This document shows positions 27,136 to 34,420 of a stretch of DNA of 64,000 nt, piece by piece; within the stretch, counting starts at the first letter, position 1; every line of letters starts with the position of its first letter. The translations under genes and the position numbers were made by a program. The stretch covers positions 29,123 to 93,122 of the forward strand of contig NZ_JADFCM010000004.1 of the NCBI RefSeq assembly GCF_015234585.1, in the 5' to 3' direction. The notes under the pieces are model-generated. The model made no database searches and was not told the DNA's origin. It saw only the letters and a program-made list of their open reading frames with translations. The stretch comes from Pseudalkalibacillus hwajinpoensis. GTDB taxonomy: Bacteria; Bacillota; Bacilli; Bacillales; Guptibacillaceae.

Positions 27136-28026
27136 ATGAATGCAAAACTAGCTGAACTATATGGAAATGATTTCGTCGTTACCTCCGATCAACCTGATCT
27201 CTTCCACTGGTATAGAACAACCGATGGTGAACGATTTGGCATACGTAAAACGCGACTAACAAATGAGGAAAATGAGTTATTAAATGTCTTTTTCCCTACT
27301 GTCAGACTGGAAAATGAGTTCATGACTCTTACTCAAAAAAAGTGGACATCTCTTCTTTTCGAGGACGATCTCAGCGTTGACCTTACAATAGATCTCCCAA
27401 TTCGATACATACATTTCAACCTCAAAAATGCTCCATCAGATCTATCCGATTTCACAGAAGCCATGACTGGCTTATTCTCAGAAGAAACTGTTCTCCTATT
27501 TGAAAATGACAAAGAAGGTCTGCTCGTTCAAACAAATGAAATTGACGATCAGATGGTAGATGAACTTAAACAAACAGCTGCTGCACTTACTGCCGACTTT
27601 TTCACAGGCATGTCTCTTTTTGTCGGACAAACGATTCATCATTATGATAACAGCCATTTAAAACGAATTTATAAAGCCGAAAAAAAATGGTTCTCAACAG
27701 GACGAAATCTTATGCCGTTACAAATGGTATTTACGCACCAGGATATAGTCCCGTCCGTCCTCTTTCACGAGGCAAGTGACGAATCGATTGATTACTTAAT
27801 TAAAGCTATCGAACCCGTACAACATGACACAGAGCTTTTGAAGAGTATTCGCATCTACTTAGAATCTAACTTAAATATTACTCTTGCAGCCAAACAACTT
27901 TATGTACATCGAAATAGTCTTCAATATCGTGTGGATAAATTTATAGAGAAAACAGGAATTGATGTAAAAAGTTTTCAAGGAGCTGTGATGGTTTACCTTT
28001 CTCTTCTTGCGATGGAACTGCGTTAA
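27136..28026 (+). CDS. PucR/CdaR-type transcriptional regulator
   Basis: A 296-residue protein whose last 55 residues form a PucR C-terminal helix-turn-helix (about residues 235-290: LNITLAAKQLYVHRNSLQYRVDK). The N-terminal part has no recognisable ligand domain. AGGAGGGG precedes the ATG at 27136. Such proteins usually activate sugar-acid, purine or amino-acid catabolic genes. The next gene on the same strand, msmX, is an obvious candidate target, and an inverted repeat lies between them. Confidence 0.75.
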   Translation: MNAKLAELYGNDFVVTSDQPDLFHWYRTTDGERFGIRKTRLTNEENELLNVFFPTVRLENEFMTLTQKKWTSLLFEDDLSVDLTIDLPIRYIHFNLKNAPSDLSDFTEAMTGLFSEETVLLFENDKEGLLVQTNEIDDQMVDELKQTAAALTADFFTGMSLFVGQTIHHYDNSHLKRIYKAEKKWFSTGRNLMPLQMVFTHQDIVPSVLFHEASDESIDYLIKAIEPVQHDTELLKSIRIYLESNLNITLAAKQLYVHRNSLQYRVDKFIEKTGIDVKSFQGAVMVYLSLLAMELR

Positions 28027-28042
28027 TAAACGCAGTTTTTTT
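28016..28042 (+). terminator. terminator overlapping the regulator stop codon
   Basis: AACTGCGTT pairs with AACGCAGTT around AATA and is followed by seven T. The 5' arm lies in the last codons of the regulator gene. Confidence 0.88.
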
Positions 28043-28089
28043 ACCTTTTTCAACAATATTACGTATAAATTATGGCATTTCGTACAGAA

Positions 28090-28118
28090 TGCACAAAACC
28101 TAATGGTATTTTTGTGCA
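28090..28118. promoter_or_regulatory. inverted repeat upstream of msmX
   Basis: TGCACAAAA and TTTTGTGCA are exact 9-bp inverted arms separated by 11 bases. No T-tract follows, so an operator is more likely than a terminator. The PucR-type regulator next door is a candidate binder. Confidence 0.4.
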
Positions 28119-28128
28119 CGCTTCCAAT

Positions 28129-28156
28129 TTACGATAGCGTTTTCATAGAGTAGACT
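28129..28156 (+). promoter_or_regulatory. possible msmX promoter with cre-like site
   Basis: TTACGA and TAGACT are 16 bases apart, 41 bases before the start codon. CGATAGCGTTTTCA at 28132-28145 matches 12 of 14 positions of the CcpA cre consensus and would overlap the promoter, suggesting catabolite control. Confidence 0.35.
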
Positions 28157-28196
28157 TAGAACTAGCAAAAGAGTTCATTTCTTAGGAGGCATTAAC

Positions 28197-29294
28197 ATGG
28201 CAGAGATCGCTCTCAATCACATTTACAAAAGATATGATAACAAATTTGAGGCAGTAAAAGACTTTAACCTGGATATTAAAGATAAGGAATTTATTGTGTT
28301 CGTAGGTCCATCTGGTTGCGGTAAATCAACGACGCTTCGTATGATTGCCGGCCTTGAAGATATCTCAGATGGTGACCTCGTTATTGGTGATCGTCGCGTC
28401 AACGACGTTGCACCAAAAGATCGTGATATCGCAATGGTATTCCAAAACTATGCCCTGTATCCTCACATGAACGTGTACGATAACATGGCATTTGGATTGA
28501 AACTACGTAAGTTCGACAAAAAAGAAATTGAGCGCCGCGTAACGGACGCTGCTCGTATTCTTGGCCTTGAAAGCCTATTAGATCGTAAACCTAAAGCACT
28601 CTCAGGTGGTCAACGTCAGCGTGTAGCATTAGGACGAGCGATCGTTCGTGATCCACAAGTGTTCTTGATGGATGAGCCTCTTTCAAACCTGGATGCAAAA
28701 CTACGTGTTCAAATGCGTGCTGAAATTTCTAAGCTTCACCAGCGTTTACAAACAACAACTATCTATGTTACTCACGATCAAACTGAAGCGATGACGATGG
28801 CAACACGTATCGTTATTATGAAAGACGGCCTTATCCAGCAAGTAGGCTCACCAAAAGAAGTATACGATGCACCTGACAACGTCTTCGTTGGTGGCTTTAT
28901 TGGATCTCCTGCAATGAACTTCTTCACCGGTACATTAGAAGATGGCTATTTCAAGCTAGGTGATATTAAAGTGAAAGTTCCTGAAGGAAAAATGAAAACC
29001 CTTCGTGAACAAGGATATTTAAACAAAGATGTTATGCTTGGTATTCGTCCTGAAGATATCCATGATGAGCCTGTCTTCATCGAGTCTTCACAGGATACTA
29101 AAGTAAGTGCTGTCATTGATGTAGCCGAATTGATGGGTGCTGAAACGTACCTTTATTCCAAAGTAGCTGATCAAGATTTTGTAGCTCGTGTTGACTCTCG
29201 TACGGATATTCAAAATGGTCAAAACATCAGCCTTGCTTTTGATATGAACAAATGCCATTTCTTTGACACTGAATCAGAACTTCGCATTCGTTAA
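28197..29294 (+). CDS. msmX: multi-sugar ABC importer ATPase MsmX
   Basis: A 365-residue ATPase of the MsmX/UgpC/MalK group that energises several carbohydrate ABC importers. Walker A GPSGCGKST (about residues 37-45), signature LSGGQRQR, Walker B VFLMDEPLSNLD and the switch histidine in THDQTEAM are present, with a C-terminal OB-type regulatory domain from about residue 240. AGGAGG precedes the ATG. In B. subtilis MsmX is shared by permeases encoded elsewhere, which fits its lone position here. Confidence 0.9.
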   Translation: MAEIALNHIYKRYDNKFEAVKDFNLDIKDKEFIVFVGPSGCGKSTTLRMIAGLEDISDGDLVIGDRRVNDVAPKDRDIAMVFQNYALYPHMNVYDNMAFGLKLRKFDKKEIERRVTDAARILGLESLLDRKPKALSGGQRQRVALGRAIVRDPQVFLMDEPLSNLDAKLRVQMRAEISKLHQRLQTTTIYVTHDQTEAMTMATRIVIMKDGLIQQVGSPKEVYDAPDNVFVGGFIGSPAMNFFTGTLEDGYFKLGDIKVKVPEGKMKTLREQGYLNKDVMLGIRPEDIHDEPVFIESSQDTKVSAVIDVAELMGAETYLYSKVADQDFVARVDSRTDIQNGQNISLAFDMNKCHFFDTESELRIR

Positions 29295-29303
29295 TAAAAT
29301 GAT

Positions 29304-29341
29304 AAAAAAAGCTTCCTCTTAAACCGGGGAAGCTTTTTTTA
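29304..29341 (+). terminator. terminator after msmX
   Basis: AAAAAAGCTTCC pairs with GGAAGCTTTTTT around an 11-base loop and ends in seven T. Confidence 0.92.
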
Positions 29342-29390
29342 TTTATCTTCTTGCATGAAGCGGTAAATTAACGTCAATAATGTTTCTTGA

Positions 29391-29419
29391 TTGACTTTAA
29401 GTCAAATGCTAACTACAAT
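29391..29419 (+). promoter_or_regulatory. strong SigA promoter with palindrome over the -35 box
   Basis: TTGACT at 29391-29396 and TACAAT at 29414-29419 are 17 bases apart. The -35 box is also the left half of the perfect palindrome TTGACT-TTA-AGTCAA (29391-29405), a likely repressor operator for the amino-acid importer. Confidence 0.75.
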
Positions 29420-29469
29420 AAATTTATAATTCACATCAATTTTGTAGGAATTAAAAGGAGGACGTTATT

Positions 29470-30261
29470 TTGAATAAAAAATGGATGCTAGGGTTGGTGC
29501 TTGCATTAACACTTACTGTACTTGCTGCCTGCGGTAGCAATGAAAATACTGAAAATAACGAAGAAGGTAGTTCAGGAGAGCAAGAAACCCTATTAATTGG
29601 AACAGAAGCAACTTATCCACCATTCAGCTATCGAGATGATAATAACGAAATTACAGGTTACGATGTCGAGGTTGCACGTGAAGTTGCCGATCGTATCGGA
29701 ATGAAAGCCGAATTTAAAGCGATTGAATGGAAAGGCCTTCTTTCTTCACTTGAAACAGAACGCATCGATATGGTCGCCAATCAAGTAACGATCACGGATG
29801 ATCGTAAAGAGCAATTTGATTTTACAGAACCATACACTTATTCAGGTGGACAAGTGATCGTTAACGAGAATAACGATGATATTAAAGGTATAGAAGATCT
29901 TGAAGGAAAAACCGTAGGAACTACCCAGGGAAGTAACTATGCTCAGGCTGCTGAAGAAGCTGGTGCTGAAACGAAAATCTACAAGGGCGCTAACCAGGTA
30001 TTAACAGATCTTAGTAACGAACGTAACATTGAAGCAGCGATGAATGATCGTCTCTTCATTTTAACGGAGCTTCCTGAACAGGATTATAAAGTAAAAGGCG
30101 TTGGAGAAACATTCAACAAAACAGAAATGGCCTTTGCCCTACCAAAAGGAAACGAAGAGCTTATTGAAAAGATCAACGGTGCACTACAAGAAATGAAAGA
30201 AGATGGAACGCTTGCAGACATCTCTAAAGAATATTTTAATGGAGAAAATGTAAGTGAGTGA
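29470..30261 (+). CDS. amino-acid ABC importer substrate-binding lipoprotein
   Basis: A 263-residue extracytoplasmic binding protein of the polar amino-acid (family 3) type. A lipoprotein signal peptide ends in lipobox LAAC (Cys21). Conserved family 3 segments include GTEATYPPFSY, YDVEVAREV and TVGTTQGSNY. Translation starts at TTG, as AAGGAGG lies seven bases upstream and no in-frame ATG precedes the signal peptide. Closest families are cystine- or glutamine-type binders (TcyA-like); the ligand is not certain. It is coupled to the permease gene by an eight-base overlap. Confidence 0.88.
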   Translation: MNKKWMLGLVLALTLTVLAACGSNENTENNEEGSSGEQETLLIGTEATYPPFSYRDDNNEITGYDVEVAREVADRIGMKAEFKAIEWKGLLSSLETERIDMVANQVTITDDRKEQFDFTEPYTYSGGQVIVNENNDDIKGIEDLEGKTVGTTQGSNYAQAAEEAGAETKIYKGANQVLTDLSNERNIEAAMNDRLFILTELPEQDYKVKGVGETFNKTEMAFALPKGNEELIEKINGALQEMKEDGTLADISKEYFNGENVSE

Positions 30262-30913
30262 GACAACTGATGTGTTAATAAATTCTTTGCCCTTTCTTCT
30301 GGAAGGGGCGAAGAATACACTTCTACTTAGTTTCTTTTCAATATTTGGTGCCCTATTAGTTGGTTTATTCATCGCTTTGTTACGTCTTTCAAAAAGCAAA
30401 ATCGCATCTGGAATAGCGAAATTGTACGTCTCGTTCTTTAGAGGCACACCTCTTCTTATTCAATTATTTATTTTGTATTATGGTCTTGTTTCAGTGGATA
30501 TTCAATTAACAGCCTGGCAGGCCGCCTACACTGGACTTATTTTACATTTTGGTGCTTATATTTCAGAGTCATTTCGCGCAGCTATCCTCTCCCTATCAAA
30601 GGGACAATGGGAAGCCGCAATGTCACTCGGTATGAAAAAATCGTTAATTTACAAAGAGGTTATCCTACCTCAAGCATGGAGAAGAGCCATTCCACCGGTG
30701 TGGAACTCATTAATTGATATCGTTAAAGCCTCTTCTCTTGCTTCAGTACTTACGATTTCAGAATTAACCTATAACGCAGATCAAATTGCCGCATCAAACT
30801 TTAAAGTCTTACCAATCTTATTAACAGCAGCTTTCATCTACTGGTTCTTTACAACGATTCTCAATGTCATTCAAAGCATTCTTGAGAAAAAACTATATAT
30901 CCCTTCTTCCTAA
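30254..30913 (+). CDS. amino-acid ABC importer permease
   Basis: A 219-residue His/Glu/Gln-type permease with about five membrane helices and the cytoplasmic EAA loop EAAMSLGMKKSLIYKEVILPQ that contacts the ATPase. RGTPLLIQL is typical of the family. A GTG start at 30254 has GGAG nine bases upstream inside the previous gene. A cognate ATPase gene would normally follow but is absent: the next gene is on the opposite strand. Confidence 0.88.
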   Translation: MSETTDVLINSLPFLLEGAKNTLLLSFFSIFGALLVGLFIALLRLSKSKIASGIAKLYVSFFRGTPLLIQLFILYYGLVSVDIQLTAWQAAYTGLILHFGAYISESFRAAILSLSKGQWEAAMSLGMKKSLIYKEVILPQAWRRAIPPVWNSLIDIVKASSLASVLTISELTYNADQIAASNFKVLPILLTAAFIYWFFTTILNVIQSILEKKLYIPSS

Positions 30914-30920
30914 AGGGAGA

Positions 30921-30950
30921 CAAAGAGCTGCCAGACAAGGCAGCTCTTTG
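30921..30950. terminator. hairpin terminator between convergent genes
   Basis: AAAGAGCTGCC pairs with GGCAGCTCTTT around AGACAA. The T-tract on the plus strand is short (TTTGCT), so efficiency is uncertain. Confidence 0.65.
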
Positions 30951-31199
30951 CTATGTACTCCATTCTTCAATTAAGTAAACATCATTCCAACCACAAGTTG
31001 GACATGATAGAAGATGAGGACATTCATGTGCTTTACTTATGAATCCGTCCATTTTTTTAGTCGACTCAATCGATTCATAGGCACTGTACTCATCGTAATA
31101 CTCTGCTTCTCTTCCCTTATCTGTTAGTTTATCTTCACATACCTGACAAACAAGCTGGATAGCAGCAAAGCTATTACAGAGTGGACATTCAAAAGACAT
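30951..31199 (-). CDS. zinc-ribbon protein, unknown function
   Basis: An 82-residue protein with three cysteine pairs: CPLC (about residues 5-8), CQVC (about 18-21) and a late HECPHLLSCPTCGW segment. This suggests one or two zinc sites. The ATG at 31197-31199 follows GGAGAGGG. It is convergent with the amino-acid permease gene and upstream of nothing obvious. I do not recognise the family. Confidence 0.6.
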   Translation of the reverse strand: MSFECPLCNSFAAIQLVCQVCEDKLTDKGREAEYYDEYSAYESIESTKKMDGFISKAHECPHLLSCPTCGWNDVYLIEEWST

Positions 31200-31275
31200 G
31201 CTACCCTCTCCTTCTATGTATCGAATCACGTAAGAAGGGATGGACAAGTCCACCCCTTACAGCCATGGTATAAAA

Positions 31276-31491
31276 TTATTTTTGGTAACCGCCAAGCTGT
31301 TGTTCAGCCATTTGAACCAAACGCTTTGTAATTTCTCCACCAACAGATCCGTTAGCACGAGAAGTTGAATCTGGACCAAGTTGCACTCCGAATTCAGTAG
31401 CGATTTCATACTTCATCTGGTCGATAGCTTGAGCTACACCAGGTACTACAAGGTTGTTAGAGCTTCCTTGTCTGTTTTGTTGTTGAGCCAT
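31276..31491 (-). CDS. alpha/beta-type small acid-soluble spore protein
   Basis: A 71-residue SASP that coats and protects spore DNA. Family features are [29 protein letters not shown], including the germination protease (GPR) site around YEIATEFG, and [18 protein letters not shown] lies close to the ATG at 31489-31491, and a SigG-like promoter is found upstream. It is an ordinary forespore gene and a direct marker that the organism makes endospores. Confidence 0.95.
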   Translation of the reverse strand: MAQQQNRQGSSNNLVVPGVAQAIDQMKYEIATEFGVQLGPDSTSRANGSVGGEITKRLVQMAEQQLGGYQK

Positions 31492-31514
31492 GTCAATCAC
31501 CTCCTTTGTACAAC

Positions 31515-31543
31515 TAGTTTGTGAAATCCCGATATTTATATAC
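31515..31543 (-). promoter_or_regulatory. candidate SigG promoter of the SASP gene
   Basis: On the minus strand GTATA (pattern GHATR) and CAAACTA (one mismatch to CATACTA) are 17 bases apart, about 24 bases before the coding start. Confidence 0.6.
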
Positions 31544-31570
31544 CAATTTTTTTTGGTAAATATGACCATG

Positions 31571-31688
31571 AAAAGCGGAGGCGAGCGTTTAGAAACGGAG
31601 ATATTGGAGCTCTTGAACTAGAACACGCCTTTTGTGTTCTGGTGAAAGAGTGAAATATCGCAGTTTCTGCGAGTCGCAGCTAAACATG
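31571..31688 (+). repeat. structured 118-bp repeat, array A unit 1
   Basis: Unit beginning AAAAGCG. Nested stems read outward from the loop: AGAACAC/GTGTTCT around loop GCCTTTT, CTCTT/AAGAG, GATATT/AATATC, GAAAC/GTTTC and GCGA/TCGC. GGAG and TGA face each other in the inner internal loop. Almost identical to unit 1 of array B, including the stem positions. Confidence 0.9.
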
Positions 31689-31807
31689 AAAAGCGAAAGT
31701 GGCCGTTTAGGGTCGACAAGCGCTGGAACCTCCCAAATTGAACACGTTTTTTGTGTTCGAGTTGGGAGGTGAAGCGATCGAGATCCTGGCCGCTGCAGCT
31801 AGACACG
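31689..31807 (+). repeat. structured 119-bp repeat, array A unit 2
   Basis: Same architecture with different stem sequences: GAACAC/GTGTTC around loop GTTTTTT, CCTCCCAA/TTGGGAGG, CGCT/AGCG, and outer AGTGGCC/GGCCGCT with one G-T pair. The GGAA / TGAA internal loop is retained. Confidence 0.88.
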
Positions 31808-31926
31808 AAAAGCGGAGCGGGCCTGCTTAAATCCGCAGGATGTTGGAGCCCATGAGATTGAGACGCTTTTTGTCTCATTCGAGTGGGCGAAACAGCCAGA
31901 GGATTTGGCCCGCGTAGCTAGACACG
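31808..31926 (+). repeat. structured 119-bp repeat, array A unit 3
   Basis: TGAGAC/GTCTCA around loop GCTTTTT, CCCA/TGGG, TGTT/AACA, AAATCC/GGATTT and outer GCGGGCC/GGCCCGC. Internal loop GGAG / CGAA. Resembles unit 2 of array B except in the outer stem, where both copies pair with different bases. Confidence 0.9.
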
Positions 31927-31988
31927 AAAAGCGGAGACGAGCGTTTAGAAACAAAAATATTAAAACTTAAAAGAATTAAACACAAAAA
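31927..31988 (+). repeat. decayed partial unit ending array A
   Basis: Starts with AAAAGCGGAGACGAGCG like unit 1, but the following half has lost most G residues to A and no longer folds. It runs into the terminator of the K+ transporter gene. Confidence 0.75.
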
Positions 31989-32021
31989 AAGCAAGGGGAT
32001 CATATCCCCTTGCTTTTTTTA
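31984..32021. terminator. terminator downstream of the K+ transporter gene
   Basis: AAAAAAAGCAAGGGGAT and its complement form a long stem around CAT, with seven A and seven T flanking. Confidence 0.92.
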
Positions 32022-32024
32022 TAA

Positions 32025-33386
32025 TTAACCTATAATCACACGTTCAGTTGGATAATGGTATCTTTCTCGAAGGACTGTTCCTCGAATAAGGAAGAGGAAC
32101 GAAAGTATTCCAATTCTACCAATAAACATCAAACACATGATAACAATTTTGCCAAAAGTACTTAAACCTGGCGTCACACCCATTGATAAACCTGTGGTAC
32201 CAAAGGCTGACGATACTTCAAAAATAATAGCCACGATTGGATATGGTTCTGAGAAGGAAAGCATAATAATTCCACAGCTCCACACGATAATGGCCACGGT
32301 AAACACAACAAAGGCTTTATGAATATCCTCATGATGCAATTCCCGTCCAAACACTTTAATTGACGTACCACCCTTTGCAAAGAAGAAAATGGCCAGTAGC
32401 ACAATCGCAAATGTAGTTGTACGCACACCGCCACCTACGCTACTTGGAGAAGCACCAATAAACATTAAGGCCGACATCAACAACTGTGTTGGCTCTTGAA
32501 ATTGATTCACATCCATTGTAGATAGGCCACCACTACGCGTTGTCACTGATTGGAACATGGCATAGAAGAACGATTCATGCCAATTCTTACCGGCAAAGAA
32601 TGAATTCGCTTCAAATGCCCAAATAAGGATAGCTCCTGAAACAACAAGTACAAAGAACGTCATTGTTGTTAATTTAGTAAATAAAGAAAATTTATATCGA
32701 TGGCTATTCTGTCTAGCAAATAAAAAGTTTTTAACTTCAATTAACACAGGGAAACCAATGGCTCCTGTGATAATTAATAATATATGAATAAATTGAACGA
32801 AATAGTCATGTGCAAATGGCTGAAGAGAACTTCCCGTAATATCAAAACCGCCGTTTGTCGTTGCACTCACTGAAGCAAAAAATCCCTGAAGGTAAGCTTC
32901 CTGCCATGTCTCAAAGAAGCGAAGATAATAAGTGCCAAGGACAAGGGCGCCAACTAATTCAATTATGAAAATTAATCCAAGAATTTGCTTCATCAATTGT
33001 ACTAAACCAGACAATGTGGATTGGTTTTGATCAGTCATTATCAGCTGTCTTTCTTTCAATCCGATCTTCTTGCCCATCACAAGCCAGACAAACGTACCAA
33101 GCGTCATAATACCAATTCCGCCAATTTGAAGGACAGCAGCAAGAATAAAGATTCCAGGTACGCTAAAAGTATCCGATATCGACACAACAGAAAGACCTGT
33201 CACGCTTACCGCACTCACGGCTGTGAATAGGGCATCAATAAAGGATAGCTGTACGCCAGATTGATGGGCAATCGGTAAACCAATTAGAAAGGTAGAAACC
33301 GTTACCGCTATTAAATAAAACAAAACGATTAACTGAACAGAAGTTAACCGTATCCGTCGAAAACGAGATCTTAACAAAGCATCCAC
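32025..33386 (-). CDS. TrkH/KtrB-type potassium transporter subunit
   Basis: A 453-residue membrane protein with four M1-P-M2 repeats. Selectivity-filter glycine regions are visible as VTGLS, TNGGFD, TRSGGLS and TTGLSMG. It imports K+, usually with a cytoplasmic KtrA/KtrC RCK subunit, which is not encoded nearby, as for B. subtilis ktrD. The likely start is GTG at 33384-33386, but its binding site (AAAAGG) is very close. A better-placed upstream site begins a different, short reading frame, so the N-terminus is uncertain. Confidence 0.85.
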   Translation of the reverse strand: MDALLRSRFRRIRLTSVQLIVLFYLIAVTVSTFLIGLPIAHQSGVQLSFIDALFTAVSAVSVTGLSVVSISDTFSVPGIFILAAVLQIGGIGIMTLGTFVWLVMGKKIGLKERQLIMTDQNQSTLSGLVQLMKQILGLIFIIELVGALVLGTYYLRFFETWQEAYLQGFFASVSATTNGGFDITGSSLQPFAHDYFVQFIHILLIITGAIGFPVLIEVKNFLFARQNSHRYKFSLFTKLTTMTFFVLVVSGAILIWAFEANSFFAGKNWHESFFYAMFQSVTTRSGGLSTMDVNQFQEPTQLLMSALMFIGASPSSVGGGVRTTTFAIVLLAIFFFAKGGTSIKVFGRELHHEDIHKAFVVFTVAIIVWSCGIIMLSFSEPYPIVAIIFEVSSAFGTTGLSMGVTPGLSTFGKIVIMCLMFIGRIGILSFLFLIRGTVLRERYHYPTERVIIG

Positions 33387-33406
33387 AGCCTTTTCACGTA
33401 ATACAT
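33371..33406 (-). CDS. possible 11-codon leader peptide overlapping the K+ transporter start
   Basis: ATG at 33404-33406 has GAGGGG eight bases upstream, a better site than the transporter's own. The frame encodes MYYVKRLWMLC and stops inside codon 5-6 of the transporter, in another frame. It may couple translation or reflect an indel at the gene start. Confidence 0.3.
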   Translation of the reverse strand: MYYVKRLWMLC

Positions 33407-33445
33407 TCTTCCATCCCCTCTGAGGGTTGGTTCATCACATTCCCT

Positions 33446-33473
33446 ATCTTAACCCATATACGCTCTCTGTCAA
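33446..33473 (-). promoter_or_regulatory. SigA promoter of the K+ transporter gene
   Basis: On the minus strand TTGACA and TAAGAT are separated by 16 bases, about 60 bases before the coding start. Confidence 0.65.
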
Positions 33474-33599
33474 TCTCTTTCCTATATCATCCATTATTGA
33501 GAATCTTCTTACGTATTATTCCTTATTCCCGCTTCTTTAAAAAGAATCCCTAAATATTTGGCACGCTTGACTAAAGTAAATCGTAACAAAATAAATCAA

Positions 33600-33640
33600 A
33601 CCAAAATAAAGAGCCATCATAGACGGCTCTTTATTTTGGT
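33600..33640. terminator. terminator downstream of the alpha/beta hydrolase gene
   Basis: CCAAAATAAAGAGCC pairs with GGCTCTTTATTTTGG around an 8-9 base loop. The minus-strand side continues T-rich. Confidence 0.85.
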
Positions 33641-34345
33641 TTATTCTTCTATCCACCTTGTAATTGTTTGAACAGCCTCGTTGATTTGTTGATCAGAAGT
33701 GAGGGAACCTGGGTTATCACCTTTTTGTTCACCATACATGCCGTAGTTGGCATGGTTGCCCCCTTCGATAATGTGTATCTCTGCTAAAGAAGAGAGCAAC
33801 TCTTCTTTTTCTTTTTGATCAGATAGGACTGCAACTCCATCATCTTCACCATAGATCGTAAGCGTCGGTATAGACAGTTTAGACATATCTTCAATTGGAT
33901 AAGCTGCAAGGAAAAACAACCCTTGGATTTCATCAGGATGTTCGATAGCAAATGATGATGCCACAGCGCCTCCGAGAGAATGACCACCAATGTACCATTC
34001 CCCTACATCGTCATATTTACTTATCATTTCAGATGCTTTATCTCCATCTAAAATGGCCAGGTTTAACGTCAGACGAGGGATCACTACAAAATAACCTTCC
34101 TCAGCAAGCTGGTGAGCTAAAAAAGCATATGCCTCTTCCTCTACCTTGCCGCCTTGATAGAAAATAATCCCTTTGTCAGCATGTTGTGATCCAAATGTTA
34201 ATTCACTTTCATTTGATTCTTCCATGTACTCTAAAGCTTCCTGTGTTGGTTCATAAGACGCTTTTGCCCAGAAGAAGAAGACGATCGCAAGAACTAGTAA
34301 TATCAGTGGAACGATAACTAACAGTCGTTTCATGAACTTCTTCAT
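33641..34345 (-). CDS. membrane-anchored alpha/beta hydrolase
   Basis: A 234-residue protein with one N-terminal membrane helix (about residues 7-27) and an extracytoplasmic alpha/beta-hydrolase domain. The nucleophile elbow GGHSLGGA, an acid at GEDDGV and a histidine in GGNHANYG form a plausible catalytic triad. AAGGAG lies seven bases before the ATG. The substrate is not predictable; esterase or lipase-like action outside the membrane is the broad possibility. It has its own terminator. Confidence 0.78.
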   Translation of the reverse strand: MKKFMKRLLVIVPLILLVLAIVFFFWAKASYEPTQEALEYMEESNESELTFGSQHADKGIIFYQGGKVEEEAYAFLAHQLAEEGYFVVIPRLTLNLAILDGDKASEMISKYDDVGEWYIGGHSLGGAVASSFAIEHPDEIQGLFFLAAYPIEDMSKLSIPTLTIYGEDDGVAVLSDQKEKEELLSSLAEIHIIEGGNHANYGMYGEQKGDNPGSLTSDQQINEAVQTITRWIEE

Positions 34346-34420
34346 TTGAGATCTCCTTTATATGTGCATTATCACATATATAATACGATAGATCTCATAT
34401 CTTCACAATAGTTGCATCGG

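Noticed and set aside
31618..31878. 86-codon minus-strand frame across array A, and a similar 81-codon frame at 52086-52331
   Set aside because: Both are produced by the palindromic repeat units, have no ribosome binding site, and change with unit number.
31571..31988. Reading array A as a CRISPR array
   Set aside because: Units are 118-119 bases of related structured sequence without alternating short identical repeats and unique spacers, and no cas genes are present.
33387..33640. c-di-AMP (ydaO-type) riboswitch upstream of the K+ transporter gene
   Set aside because: The leader after the promoter is only about 50 bases and lacks the conserved ydaO segments.
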